Source: Porites lobata (Eukaryota; Cnidaria; Anthozoa; Scleractinia; Poritidae). Taken from it: a DNA stretch of 64,000 nt. Under the pieces are notes generated by a model. It was not told where the DNA came from, made no database searches, and saw nothing but the letters and a program-made list of their open reading frames with translations. Within the stretch, counting starts at the first letter, position 1. The number at the start of each line of letters is the position of its first letter. The DNA lies in contig CALNXK010000046.1 in NCBI GenBank assembly GCA_942486035.1, forward strand, positions 225,001-289,000. Direction: 5' to 3'. Made by a program: the position numbers and the translations under genes. This document shows positions 45,201-55,050 of the stretch, in pieces.

Positions 45201-45757
45201 ATGCTTTCAATTTTACAGAGCGTCAAAAAACCCATTTTTCCACTCACTGAAAGTTGATTCGACTATAACTAACTGATTTGTGTTCTTGCTAATCTTGTAT
45301 ATTGTTTATGAATTTTATTGTTCATATCTGAGTCTGAATTGGGTTAAAATGTTTATTCTTGTTTGCCCAAAATTTAACATTTATTGTAAAATATTTTTGG
45401 TTAAACGGGTTATAGTGTCTTAGGCGAAAATTGAGTGTTACAGGGCCAATGTAGTGCTCTAAATCTTTACCCAGGCGCTAGTTAAGTATCAGACTAATTT
45501 TCGTATTTACTATTTATGTATATGCGAATGGATTCTTCGTCGTGCTATGGCGAATAACAAGCAAAAAACACTAACATGAACAGTTGTCAGCGGTTATGAC
45601 ATGGGGGAGGGGTACATTGTCTTTAGTAAATGGCTTATTTCTGTGTCGTTTATAGGTGAGCCACTGTCCTCCGGAGCTTGATAAACATCCTGATGCACAG
45701 CACAAACCTGGCACAGTGCTTACAAAGAAGAGAAAGGAAGAAACCATTTTTGTATAA
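24281..45757 (+). CDS. DDX23: DDX23/PRP28 (U5 snRNP 100 kDa) DEAD-box RNA helicase, lacking visible 5' exons
   Basis: Twenty-eight phase-consistent exons giving 672 residues plus stop: 24281-24340, 25435-25521, 26264-26315, 27301-27350, 27799-27828, 30375-30410, 31515-31627, 32875-32938, 33920-33999, 35031-35167, 35547-35635, 36442-36517, 36638-36774, 37412-37477, 38054-38098, 38441-38480, 39056-39105, 39262-39408, 39972-40033, 40998-41029, 41423-41480, 41859-41928, 42767-42805, 43332-43375, 44113-44196, 44440-44486, 45070-45191, 45656-45757. The opening PLSLEEMIARREGEKKAQEK and later ERYLGGAKKRKK match the human pre-helicase region. Motifs: Q (EPTPIQRQAIP), I (AETGSGKT), Ia (PTRELAQQ), Ib (TPGR), II (DEAD), III (TAT), IV (IFVNQKK), V (ATDVAGRGID), VI (HRIGRTGRAG). 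It remodels the U1/5' splice-site contact in the pre-B spliceosome (family knowledge). The RS-rich N-terminus, about 150 residues in human, is not visible upstream. Confidence 0.95.
25043..25261. mobile_element. TTAA-ended MITE, copy 2
   Basis: Same family and orientation as 1393-1604. The left end has diverged (TTTACCCTTCAAGCCCCAAT); the right end TATTGGGACTTAAAGGGTTA is intact. Lies in the first visible DDX23 intron. Confidence 0.85.
26007..26196. mobile_element. 190-bp pogo-like MITE, degenerate right end
   Basis: Left TACAGTGGAACCCCACCTTA; right GGGCTTCCATCGTA. Internal direct repeats (TAATATGGWCACCTCATTAT at about 26040 and 26115). Lies in a DDX23 intron, about 70 bases upstream of the exon at 26264. 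Confidence 0.75.
28162..30225. mobile_element. 2.06-kb hAT-like DNA transposon in a DDX23 intron
   Basis: Perfect 16-base TIRs, CAGTGTTCTCACCAGG at 28162 and CCTGGTGAGAACACTG ending 30225, flanked directly by CTGATG on both sides. A perfect subterminal inverted repeat of about 33 bases (ATTTCCGTATAACCCCATAC...) lies at about 28486-28518 and 30031-30063. No transposase ORF is present (the longest are under 90 codons). A CAGTG start suits hAT; the 6-bp flank instead of 8 leaves some doubt. It hosts a tRNA-like SINE at 29722. Confidence 0.8.
29722..29870 (+). mobile_element. tRNA-derived SINE
   Basis: A-box-like GTGGTCTAGTGGTATGGCAG and B-box GGTTCAAATCTC about 45 bases apart, followed by an A-rich, AAAAAGGAAAAAGGAAA tail. 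The tRNA-like part does not fold as a complete cloverleaf on inspection, so it is a SINE head rather than a working tRNA. Confidence 0.6.
30908..30978 (-). mobile_element. tRNA-like SINE head or tRNA pseudogene
   Basis: Minus strand reads TCCTGTAGCTCAGTGGTAGA, then GCCTCTGGACTAGTAACCAC and AAGTTCAACTCCTA: A box and B box are present, but the anticodon stem is poorly paired. Lies in a DDX23 intron, antisense to the gene. Confidence 0.5.
34831..34905. mobile_element. 75-bp hairpin MITE
   Basis: AGGGTGCGTTTCTTTACTAA plus AATCC pairs with GGATTTTAGTGAAGAAACGC plus ACCCT (24 of 25). An inner palindrome (ATCGGGATTTTTAATCCGAT) fills the centre. It ends 125 bases upstream of the DDX23 exon at 35031. 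Confidence 0.8.
35168..35546 (+). other. GC-AG intron of DDX23
   Basis: The exon must end ...ACAAAAG (35167) and resume GTGGCAAG (35547) to keep the conserved ISTKGGKIP-type reading frame. The intron begins GCAAGA, not GT, matching the AG|GCAAG consensus of the rare GC-AG class; the acceptor is TTGCAG. Reading through gives a stop (TAG) five codons later. Confidence 0.85.
36752..36903 (+). repeat. 76-bp tandem duplication spanning a DDX23 exon end and donor
   Basis: Two copies with period 76 (GGAACTGGCACAACA at 36759 and 36835), each carrying the last exon bases and a GTTAGT donor. The first copy reads CAACAG|GTTAGT, the second CAACAA|GTTAGT. Only the first donor keeps frame; use of the second would insert 76 bases and shift it. 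Confidence 0.9.
37536..37612. mobile_element. Fragment of the GTTACACG MITE family
   Basis: GCAACAATGTTGCAACGCTG and CGTCCCGTGAACATCACCTT match the right half of the intact element at 46096-46245. Intron of DDX23. Confidence 0.55.
40179..40370. mobile_element. MITE with CGAGCAGTCTCTCTTT ends
   Basis: Left CGAGCAGTCTCTCTTTATTC and right AGAAAAAGAGAGACTGCTCG are inverted. The similarity can be extended to TAGATTT.../...CATTCTA (40172-40377), with imperfect ACCCCC-type flanks. GC-rich interior. DDX23 intron. Confidence 0.7.
40716..40793 (-). mobile_element. tRNA-derived SINE head
   Basis: Minus strand GCGTGGCAGAGCGGTTAAGG then ATGGGTTCAATACCCGCC: a type-II tRNA-like A box and a good B box with paired T-arm. 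It is followed by sequence without a tRNA 3' terminus. A decayed tRNA-Ser/Leu gene is the alternative. Confidence 0.55.
42251..42483. mobile_element. 233-bp MITE with AGGCTATAATCACACTATAC ends
   Basis: Left AGGCTATAATCACACTATAC CGGACAG; right CTGTCCGTTATAGTATGAAT ACAGCCT, about 20 of 27 matched. The left arm repeats ACCGGACAG internally. DDX23 intron. Confidence 0.75.
42908..43008. mobile_element. 101-bp inverted-repeat element, GAGCAAGCTCTCC ends
   Basis: CCTGCGAGCAAGCTCTCC at the left, GGAGAGTTTGCTAGCGAGG at the right. A left-end fragment recurs at about 50484 (GCGAGCAAGCTCTCCGAGAA). Confidence 0.65.
43563..43876 (-). mobile_element. tRNA-derived SINE with duplicated tail
   Basis: Minus strand carries GGGTCTTCATAGCTCAAATG, GTAGAGCACTGCAGCGCTAA and GCCATGGGTTCGATGAAG (A and B boxes, 43655-43725). 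The unit GAAGTTATGATCGTCGCAGT...CCCGAAAAAAA occurs on both sides (about 43570-43632 and 43808-43875). This suggests a SINE dimer or two tandem insertions sharing one tail. Confidence 0.6.
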
Positions 45758-45764
45758 ACACCTA

Positions 45765-45770
45765 AATAAA
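45765..45770 (+). terminator. Poly(A) signal of DDX23
   Basis: AATAAA begins 7 bases after the TAA stop. A second candidate (AATAAA near 45850) would give a more usual 3' UTR length. Confidence 0.5.
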
Positions 45771-46095
45771 TCCAGTATTCACAAGGCCGGGAGCCGGTTT
45801 TTATGGCCGTGAAAATAGTAAAACAATCAAGGGTATAAAGCTATGAAGAAAATAAACAAAATTTTGAAATATTTATTAGTCATATCTTTTAAAGCCTTTT
45901 CAGAGCATGAATGAGTAATTAATGCATTATTCTTTATTCTTGACATGCTAGCGTCGGAGCCTCCAACCGCGTTTGACTGGAACAAAGAGTTTGGCTGGGC
46001 TGAATTTTAGACGTCTCAGCAGTCATAAGGTTTTATAGAACTTGCCCCTGTTGATTTTTCAAGCCATCTTTTTCTAGCCTTTTCCAGGCTCTTAC
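45771..46095. other. Intergenic, convergent DDX23 / collagen side
   Basis: Nothing coding is seen; AT-rich 3' flank of DDX23. Confidence 0.4.
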
Positions 46096-46245
46096 GGTGA
46101 TGTTACACGGAACGATTCGTAGCGACGATTTTGAGCGCAACACAGCATTACAACATTGTTGCGACGTTGTTTCGAATAGTTGCAACATTGCAACTCAGTG
46201 TTGCGCTAAAAGTTGTCGTTGCGAGTCGTCTCGTGTAACATTACC
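46096..46245. mobile_element. 150-bp MITE with GGTGATGTTACACG ends
   Basis: GGTGATGTTACACGGAACGA on the left and TCGTCTCGTGTAACATTACC on the right are inverted with few mismatches. The interior is rich in GTTGCAACATTG palindromes. Confidence 0.8.
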
Positions 46246-46260
46246 TTAAGATAGTAGTAC

Positions 46261-46631
46261 CCTGCGTACGTAGCAGGCGCTTGGAAGTAGGGACCTTAAG
46301 CAAAAACGTTTTTGAGCGACGCACGTCAACCGGAAGTGAGGCCTTCTCCCTTTTTATATGCCTTGACGCTAACAAACTTGTATTTCTGAGTTTCTTTTCT
46401 CTTTTAAAGACGATTTACCCGAGAGTTTCAACCAAACCGCTCCCCAATGATGCAAAAAGTCCACTTCCGGTTGACGTCCGTCGCTCAAAAACGCTGTTGC
46501 TTAAGCTCCCTAGTAATTGGGCGCAAGAAAGAACGGGGCGCGCGAGGGAGACACGCGAGGGGAGAGGGTGTCTCCCTCGAGCGACCAGTTCTTTCCAGCT
46601 CCCAATTACTTCCAAGCGCCTGCTACGCAGG
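46261..46631. mobile_element. Nested foldback element with CCTGCGTA(CGTA)GCAGG ends
   Basis: The left arm (46261-46340: CAGGCGCTTGGAAGTAGGGA ... CGTCAACCGGAAGTG) is mirrored by CACTTCCGGTTGACGTCCGT...AAGCTCCCTA (46463-46511), and finally TTCCAAGCGCCTGCTACGCA (46609 on). The right arm is interrupted by a second palindrome, TAATTGGGCGCAAGAAAGAA ... AGTTCTTTCCAGCTCCCAAT, that appears to have inserted into it. ORFs here are shadows of the inverted repeat. Confidence 0.75.
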
Positions 46632-47647
46632 CTTAGATAGAAGGGTTGACGCGTAAGTGAAAAACACGCGAAAATATCAGCGCGTGACCTGGGAAAAGAG
46701 AGCAGTGGCGGGAAAAAAGAAGCTCTTCCTCTCGTTTTATTTTCGTGTTTGCGCCTTTTCTATTTCGCGGAACCGACTATCTGGGAGCCAGGAACAGGCC
46801 ATCTTTTTCCATCTCTGTGGCCCCAGGGTGATGATGGTAACTTTAGTACTTGCACTGAAAATTTTTGACTTCTCAAACAGACTTTGATAAAACATCAAAC
46901 ACTCTTTTAGTGCATCAAAACTGCAATAGTATTCTGACTTCCGTGGAAACACTGGTTAAGAATGGACTTCGTTATTTTGTGAACATATATACACCATAAG
47001 AAAAGAGAACTTTTTCATCAAACATACTCTGAAATTCAAATGAACATACACCGAGAAAAGAATGCATCTTGAAATCTAGGGCTATTTTGAGCAATACGCA
47101 ACAACTTCCGGTCAAAAACACTTGCTTTAAGTCAAAATCATTCGCAATATAATTTAAGTTAGTTTAAGTACAATTGACGCCGAACACTGGAGTAGCTTTT
47201 ATATATAGCATTACTCCTTTATATCTATTTTGCTGAGATGACGTACGCACAATTTTCAGTTTCAGTGTCGTTCAGTTTTCAGTTTCAAATATAGCTTGAA
47301 TCCAGACATGGAATTAAACGTTTCGTTGTAAGAAATATGCTCCATAGCCAATAGCAATACAGTTTTCCTGCGGGAAGCGGTTTCGCGATTGCTTTCTAAA
47401 ATTCTTTTTTCGTCTTAGTGAAAAGAACTCGCACCACAATCGCCAGAACCTTGTCACAACATTACTTCTTAAAACTTAGAACTAACAACAGCATGTGCAG
47501 GGCATTTTATGTCGAAGCTGGCGACACGTCATGAGTTTTTAAATCAGCTTTAAAACTTATGACTAACAAAACGTTTGCATATCATACAGCAATGATTGTG
47601 GTTAAAACTTTCAGTGTTTACTAATAGAAAGTACGTGCGAACCGTTT
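46632..47647. other. No gene seen; 3' flank of collagen gene
   Basis: Moderately AT-rich spacer. The ORFs at 46657 and 46737 lack domain or splice support. It may include the 3' UTR of the minus-strand collagen gene, but I found no clear AATAAA at a typical distance. Confidence 0.4.
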
Positions 47648-47980
47648 TCAACGTCTGGCGGGTGGAGCAAACAATGGCTCTGAAGTGGTGGCTTTTGTGG
47701 TCTGTGATTCAGTGTTCGGTAGAGTTGAAGGGTACATTGTAGCGTCGCTCTTTTTAGCCACACCTCGCTGACTCCCAGCAGTGCACTCACACCTGGAAAC
47801 TAAGCAAACAAGATCAAGTCAGAATCAATCAGCAAGAGCGAAACTGCTAACCGACTGCCTGTAGCTACTATTGCTAATAGTGGTCTAGCAATCCGAAAAT
47901 GAGTGATTTTTTTGTTGATTTTTATTGGGTGATTTTTGTTGGATACTACCATCATCGTCATCATCATCATCCTCATCATT

Positions 47981-48015
<35 letters not shown>

Positions 48016-48037
48016 TATCATCATCAACATCATCATT

Positions 48038-48069
<32 letters not shown>

Positions 48070-48196
48070 TATCATTATCATCATCAACAACATCATTATC
48101 ATCATCATCATCATCATCATCATTATCATCATCATCATCATCATCATTATCATCATCATCATCATCATCATCATTATCATCATCAACATCATCATT

Positions 48197-48234
<38 letters not shown>

Positions 48235-51200
48235 CATCATTATCATCATCATGCCCACTGTCATAGGCATCATCATCATTTTACTTAACAAAGCTAGGTA
48301 TGCTTCTTCCGCAAATATTATTACTTTTTTCTTTATTTCAGTTGATTTTTGTTTTCCTTTGTTTTAAATTCGCCTGCATTACCATACCCCAAAACAAAGG
48401 AAAACAAAAATTAAATAGACTGCAAAATAGACAATTTTTTCCTCAAAATCAGTAATAAAAAATCGCTAAAGCGTGGCGCGCGCGAGTCTCACACGCTCGC
48501 ATTTTTAGCGTCTCTCCCCAACCTCGTCCTCTGTTTTCAGCCTCGTTCCAGATCTTTAGTTTGACTGCTCGCGCGTACTTGAATACGTAAAACTACGGAC
48601 TGTTTTGCAGTCTAAAAATTAAACTAAGCTACAAAAATTAACTGCGAAGACTCGTTCGATAACATCATCTTTTTACAAAATAACAAAAAAAACGCGTCCA
48701 CCTTACGCTTCATACTCCCTCGCATGAAAAAACATGCCCTGCATCCCACGACCCCCCGAAACCGGTTTGTACCAGTTTGTCTAACCACCCTACTGGGAGG
48801 TCCCCATTTTCAATGATTCTCGTTCTAGCATTCATGGTAGGCCGCCATTTTGAATAATTTGGTTCAAGCATCCTCTAAATACTACTCAGCGGTATCCAAC
48901 CAGCATAACTAACCAGACGGCTCGTCCAAAAAATGTTGCCTTGGTACTTTAACTGTTATTTGCCTATCTTTAAATAGTAACAGAAACTCATGCTTTGTTT
49001 TGCTTACTTTTTTCTTCCAACTCCATGACTATGGCAGACAGCATTTTCATCTGATCTTTAAGAGCGGTTAAATCTTCAGGCTGAAAATACAAAAAGACCT
49101 TTTTGTTACCACGCTTCATGTCTACCAAAAATACTTTTGTAGGCTCTCTCTGAATAGCAAATTGAATTGACGTTTAAATGTCGCTATTTCAGAAAGAAAA
49201 AGTGCAATGCAGAACTATTACAATTATCTTTTCAAAAGGCGTCCGAGCGAAAAAGAGGAGTTTTGGGCAGGCATTACTTCCGCCATAATAGCCTAAACTT
49301 GTTAAAATTTTACTAACAACGCTGCGCCAGAAAAAAATCATTTGGTCGATTTTCAGCAAGATTTGTAAATGTAGAGGGCCCATTTTTCACCTGGGCCGGA
49401 AAGCGTTTTAGCTTTCCAAAATCTTGAATTCAGGATTTTGGAGGATTAACTCTAACTCCACGAAATAACGTTATAAAATTAACCCTGAGAATATCCGTCC
49501 CCGATAGTTTTGCTGGATGACCAAGTAAATTTACGCGTAGGCCTTTCAGTAATTTAAAACTAAGATCGTCTTTTAAAACTCACCGAGGCTCCGATAGCTG
49601 GGCGGCCACGTTCTCCCGCTGGACCCGGAAGTCCAGGAGGTCCTCGTGGTCCCTGTATTGATTGTCCCAGTTCCCCCTTTAATCCTGGGGGTCCCATGGG
49701 TCCTGGGGATCCAGGTGGTCCCGGGTCTCCGGTCACTGCTGTTGTGGTACCCGGCTCGCCGGGATCTCCTTTCTCGCCTTTCTGGACTCTTAAACCACGT
49801 GATTGCCCTGAAAGTAACAAAAACAAAAACAATCAATTTATATTCGCTTCTACGCTTTAAGTGAAGACTGGGAATGTTAATGTGTTTTTAAGTTCCATTG
49901 ATATCCTACCCACCTTGGACTCCGTTTAAACCTGGAGGCCCTGGATCTCCGGTTTCCCCTCGTCTGCCGGGGGGCCCGGGGGGCCCGGGGGGTCCGGGTG
50001 GCCCGCGAGGTCCTGGTGGACCTCTTGAGATTTCGCTGTCCTGAACTATCGCCTCGGCACGAGTTTTTTGACTTTTCTTTTAAAAATAAACAGAAAATGG
50101 GTTTCTTTAACCTTCGACCATGAAAAAGAGTCTGTAAGTTATGTAAATTGCAAGGTGTCCATTGCATGCATGCTAGAGGTAGGTTTGGTGTAAAATTTGA
50201 AACGGCGAAACAAACACCACGAATCAAAGAGTTCGGTTACTGGTTCTCTACAAATCTGAATCAACCAATAAATAAACAAGTGAAAATCAAAGCAAAAGGC
50301 AGTTTCTAACGGAACATCCCAAAAAATGAAACTACATTTGTATTTTCAGCTGAGCTCAAAGACAGTGACAGACTCTTTTAAAAAGAGAAGAGCTACTTCA
50401 GTTAGTCGGCATCTTTGTACATGCTGAGCTTCAGTCTAAACGCGGATTACCTGCCAGTTACCTGGCTCGTCTGTTACGCGGCGAGCAAGCTCTCCGAGAA
50501 GTCACGCGCGAGTGACATACGTAATGACGCGCGACAGCGACGCCGGGGCACTTTATCATTTTGTTAGTTTTATTCATATTTTCCCTTGAAATTCCGTCTT
50601 CGTACATTACTAACCTGTTCCAAGGCTTTTAACCTGGCTTCCAGCAGAAGAAACTTGGTGCAATTAAAACAGGCTGTTGAAACAGAAGCACTCCAGTTGA
50701 TGGCTTGATGTGAATGAAAGTCATGATGAAAATCTTAGTTGGAACTGACTTTGATAGAATAGCACTCACCTTGACTGCAATCTTTTCCTGTGAAGCCGGG
50801 ACAACAGTCTTTGACCGACGTAATCACTGTTCTCACCTCTATTTTATACTGTGGACGATAGGTTACCCTGAAAATACAGTCGAACCTCTTATAAGTGACG
50901 CTACAAATGCGAAGGTTTAACGGTAGCTCACGAGAGGTGGTAGATTTTGAGAATATCTAACCACGGGGCTCTTTTCCAAATACAGCCTGCGTAGCTGGTG
51001 GGATTGTTATGCGCGGGGTATTCTCTTTATCCGCGGGGTACTTTCTTGGCGGCGGAGCCGCGAGGGATTTTCGGTGACTTGCCGCTTTTTCCGCCAGCTA
51101 TGTAGGCAATTCCGAGTAGAGGTACCGACATAGTTACCTTTGCAAGAAAATTTATTGCATGCAATTTACGAAATACACAGTTCCATGTTGTCACTAGCAG

Positions 51201-54200
51201 TTCTTTCTATATTATGAGTATTGTACTACATACAGCAGAATCTAAGATTTCAGACCATGCTTCAAGTATTCACTTGCAACTGAGGTTTAAAAACGATGGA
51301 AAATTATAAAACTTCGATGCTCCAGAAAGCCGTTACGGTTGCTTACGAGAGGTGATTGTTTACGGGAGGTTTCAGAAGTAGGGCTTTGAGTGGGAAAATT
51401 TTTGTAGTGCTTTGGGAAATTGGTCGAACATAGAGGTTCAAAGATGGACTCAAAACCACTCACCACCAACGAAAACAAACGCAAATAATGCAACGAAGGC
51501 ATCAAAAGCTGTGGGAAGACAAAAAATTACAAGCGAGGGAGAACTTGCAAATTTAAGCGTGAGAAACTGCGCAACCTGTATCGTCAAGGGCGGGAAATAA
51601 TGCAACCAGACGTTAATATTGTGGGCACCGTGCAAAGAGACTTCAGCAGGGAACAGCGACACGCTCTCTAACTTTGCTCCACACTCCACCATCCGAACGC
51701 CTGGCGGAACAGGTTGCATTCGGTGCGGTCACTTGGGCCGAAGTTACACAACGCTTCCCATCCTCACGCGATGCGTGACTTCGGCCCGGATAAGCAGCTG
51801 GAGGCGGGAAAATCAAGGGCCATAAAATGCAACCAAGTGTCAACGCAGGGAAAATGATATAACCAGTGTCACATGTCATGAAACGTGCAACCAAGTCTTA
51901 GGCGCAGGAAACAGTTGGGAAAACAAACAAATAACCATTCACTTCTTTTTCGAAAAAAGTTAGCATGTAGAACTTGAATTTAAGTAATAAATTATTTGCG
52001 CGCATGTGTTTCGCGTTTGTTCATGGTTTAACTAAGTTATAACTGTAACACACCTGTGACCAGTACAAACTTTTTGCTGAGATTGTGTTCCACAATAGTA
52101 CTTGAACTGGTGAGTCACTCTTTTCATGTGCGCTACATTACAAGTCACTTGCTTGGGCTTTTGGTAAATACAGTACTGTCCGCCAGAAACCGAGGTGCCC
52201 TGGGATGGTGCCTGGGTACTATGCTCTTGGCTTTGTATTTGAGGACTTGGTGCCTTGACACCGGTACGTCTGTACAGCGGTAGCTTGTTCGAAGGATCGA
52301 GTACCAGCCTTTTTGATTGGAAACCGTGTTGGCTGCAACCGATTTCAGAAATGGCTATTATATCACTTTATCACTTTTACTTCATTCAACAACATTAAAA
52401 ATTGTTTTTAGGGGAGTCGCATTCCCCTTCTCCTCTCTGATCATGATAGGGAGGAGGCGGTGAAATTCGAATACCCTAAAAACGAGTCGGTTGCACTCTC
52501 TCCTCCCCAGAGAGTCTACCTGGGTTTTAGTGAGCGCGCTGTGGACGACGGGAAGGAGAGTTCCCCTTCCCGTCGTCAACTCCCCTTCCCGTCGTCCCCT
52601 GCGCGCTTATTTTTTTCCGTCTACGCCGTGACAAAGAAGCTTCTGAAGAGGGTGAGAAATCGTGCTAGAGTCGTTTGTCACAAAGGCATGGAAGAATCAT
52701 AATGATTTATGTTTTCTTGTGTAAAATGCTATAACAAACAGGGTGTATTAACGTCTACCTTTAAGGCCAAAATTTATTTCCAGGTGAGTCAGTCATATGT
52801 ATAGGATCTACATGAAAATCTTTTCTGCGTAAAAGTAGTCGTAGATATCAAAAGTGACAGAAACAAGATCTCTTTTCTTTCCTGACATCAGTGGTCTTAT
52901 CTATATTATCCTGTGTCGCTCATTCCGCTTCCAAGGAGGTCATAATATCATAATTTATCTTTCTTCAAGAGATAACAACAAGTAATAACCCTCCTTTTAG
53001 TTTCGTGGCTATGACAGATTAGATCGGTGGTTAACAAGAGTCTGACAGTGCAGATAGCCATGTGACTTTTCGATTTTCTTTAAAAAAAAAAAACGGGGCC
53101 GACCAGTTGGGGTTGGTTCATTTGAAACGCTCCAGAGTTGCGGTCTTTGTACTGTTCGCGTAATTCTTAGTTTCTACGAGCAGAAAGCAGTTGTACAGAT
53201 AAGCAGCTAACTTATTCCACAAGAGCCTTGTGTTGGCTAATTCGTAGCGCTTTGACAAGCCTCTAAAATTTCACTTTTTGCGTTTTATGATCGAGTGCAG
53301 TTTTGAGTTGAGTGAGGAAGAGCTCAGTGTGACAACTTTGATTGAGGACAGTCTTCAATAGGTTTTTTGGGATCCGGGACTTGCCTCATTTGAAGGCAGG
53401 GATTGGGGATTTAAAAGCCAAAGGGAATGATATTTAAACGGGGAACACCCGGGAGCAGGGAACGGAAAAAAAAATTGAGTCGAGATTCGGGATTAAAAGT
53501 ATGCATGAGATGCTGGATGCTGTCGAATAACCATCGGGATGATAGGATTGTAGAACCCCATCGGGACCATCAGCGAATTTAGAGGATGGCCGAGGGGGCC
53601 ACGCCCCTCCACCCTCCCCCCTTTTAATTTTTTCCTGTTAATTTTGGTATTATTTTTACAATTACGGCAGCAAAATAAGAAGAATCCGTTTAGCTGGCAA
53701 GTTTCCCGGCCACCGCTATCTGAATTTTCTGGATCTGACCCTGCGGACTCTCATAAAGATGATGTTTTCGCGTCAAATACAAACTTTCCCAGAACAAAGA
53801 CTCTTGACCATTTCGTCTGATTTTAGAGCCAAAACAAAACAAAACGAAATTTCCGGCAAAAACAATAATAGTCACAAAAAGTCAAATTCCTAGTGTCATC
53901 TCTCTTTAGCGATTTTTTATGAATTATCCCGTTTTTTTTTTTCGTCCGGAAACTTGACTCTGCTGGCTCATATCAGTATTCCATACAGTTCTCTTCAATT
54001 ACGCCACATGGCGTGATACAGGAGTGATAGGTTAAATTATTCTTTTCTTATTTCCCCGAGTCAAAAGGATATCAAGTATTAAACAATTCATTTTTCTCCT
54101 CTTTCGTCACGAAAATAATGAAACTTTACTGTTGCATGTCAAAGGTTGGAAGTTAGGTACGCTAAAAAAGACAAACCAGAATCTGTAATGTTTCCAGAAA

Positions 54201-55050
54201 CTGAAACTCTGATGATTTAGGGCACCGGGTTTGTTCTGTCATAACCAGCGATAATCACACACTTTTGTACTCATCAGTTCCATTCATGAAAAAGCATAAG
54301 TCAGTTTTTTCAAGGCGCTACATGTCTTTCAATGCCACCCTAGAGGTGACAGAATGTTGCAGGACATATGACAGGCCTTGTGCATATGATGCTGACCACA
54401 CTACGTTTGATATTCCGTGAATTCAAGGTTTGCGTGAACTGAAGTTGCCTCGCACCTTCTTTGTTTTTATGGAAAATAGACTCTGGCAGGTGTTATTAAA
54501 AACACTTTATTTTGGTGCGAATTTTCGCGCCTTGGTGTCAGTATGAAAGCAATTATTGGGACTCTGTAAAGTGCGGATCCGGACGGCGGATCCGGACGGC
54601 GGATGCGGACGGCGGACGGCGGACGGCGGACGGCGGACGGCGGACAATAATAATTTTAAAAAATAAAGAAAGATTGTTCTTTATTCTGGGAAAAGGAAAC
54701 TCGCGAGTTAACTTATACAAAACAGCAAGACGTAACAATTTTAATCCTCTTTTCAATGCGTCTGAGTTTACGATGAGCTGAAAAACATGCTTTACTTAGT
54801 TGAATATTAAGCCAGGTAAAATTTACATCTCAGAACTTTCAAGGGGACGCTATAAGTTTAGGAAGAACGGTCATTTTTATATCACACCAAGAATAAACCG
54901 CACTCTGTAATAAGCTTACCTTTGGGCGTACGGATTGTTGTAGCCGTAGAGGGGAAGATGTCTGCTTGAGTGTGACCTTGAAACTCCACGAAAACCAGCA
55001 GCAGAAGCTAAAACTGCCGTGATAAAAATTGTGCTCTCCGCAATTTTCAT
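47648..55050 (-). CDS. Secreted EMI-domain collagen (COL26A1/EMID1-like), complete eight-exon gene
   Basis: Minus-strand exons: 55050-54920, 52332-52054, 50867-50770, 50673-50615, 50076-49914, 49807-49584, 49080-49008, 47799-47648. Phases agree throughout and the total of 1179 bases gives 392 residues plus TGA. Residues 1-24 (MKIAESTIFITAVLASAAG...) form a signal peptide. A Pro/Gln/Ser linker precedes the EMI domain at about 97-168, with seven cysteines (98, 108, 124, 133, 158, 159, 167) ending DCCPGFTGKDC. A short Leu/Glu coiled coil with two more Cys (CFNCTKFLLLEARLKALEQ) leads into Gly-X-Y repeats: a dozen triplets at 208-243, an interruption, then more to about 315 with breaks at TTTAVT and QSIQ. 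A helix (LKDQMKMLSAIVMELEEK) and a Ser/Thr/Pro tail end the chain. It is much shorter in collagen than vertebrate fibrillar types and resembles EMI collagens. Extracellular matrix role from family knowledge; trimerisation by the coiled coil is inferred. Confidence 0.9.
47951..48252. repeat. (ATC)n microsatellite, about 300 bp
   Basis: ATCATCATC with scattered ATT and AAC interruptions. All long open frames here (poly-His, poly-Ser, poly-Ile, and poly-Met on the other strand) come from the repeat. It lies in the last intron of the collagen gene, about 150 bases upstream of the terminal exon's acceptor. Confidence 0.97.
48416..48614. mobile_element. 199-bp MITE with 9-bp target-site duplication
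   Basis: TAGACTGCAAAA at the left, TTTTGCAGTCTA at the right, flanked directly by AAAATTAAA on both sides (48407-48415 and 48615-48623). Non-coding GC-rich interior. Collagen-gene intron. The 9-bp duplication is Mutator-like. Confidence 0.9.
50984..51107. mobile_element. Short inverted-repeat element (GCCTGCGTAGCTGGTGGG)
   Basis: AGCCTGCGTAGCTGGTGGGA on the left and CCGCCAGCTATGTAGGC on the right, with an inner GCGGGGTA duplication. Lies in the collagen-gene intron 52053-50868. A single pogo-like left end (ACAGTCGAACCTCTTATAAG) lies just outside at about 50876. Confidence 0.65.
54574..54645. repeat. GGACGGC heptamer array
   Basis: About ten units of GGACGGC, the first ones interspersed with GGATCC and GGATGC. 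72 bases, strongly GC-rich in an AT-rich surround, in the first collagen-gene intron. Confidence 0.95.

Noticed and set aside
46281..46656. 119-codon and 66-69-codon ORFs on both strands
   Set aside because: Shadows of the nested inverted repeat; both strands encode related peptides for that reason.
47800..48367. Overlapping ORFs encoding poly-Met, poly-His, poly-Ser and poly-Ile
   Set aside because: All arise from the (ATC)n microsatellite in an intron; the terminal collagen exon nearby is in a separate, splice-supported frame.
49573..49864. Alternative frames across the collagen exon at 49584-49807
   Set aside because: Only the frame with Gly every third residue agrees in phase with seven other exons.
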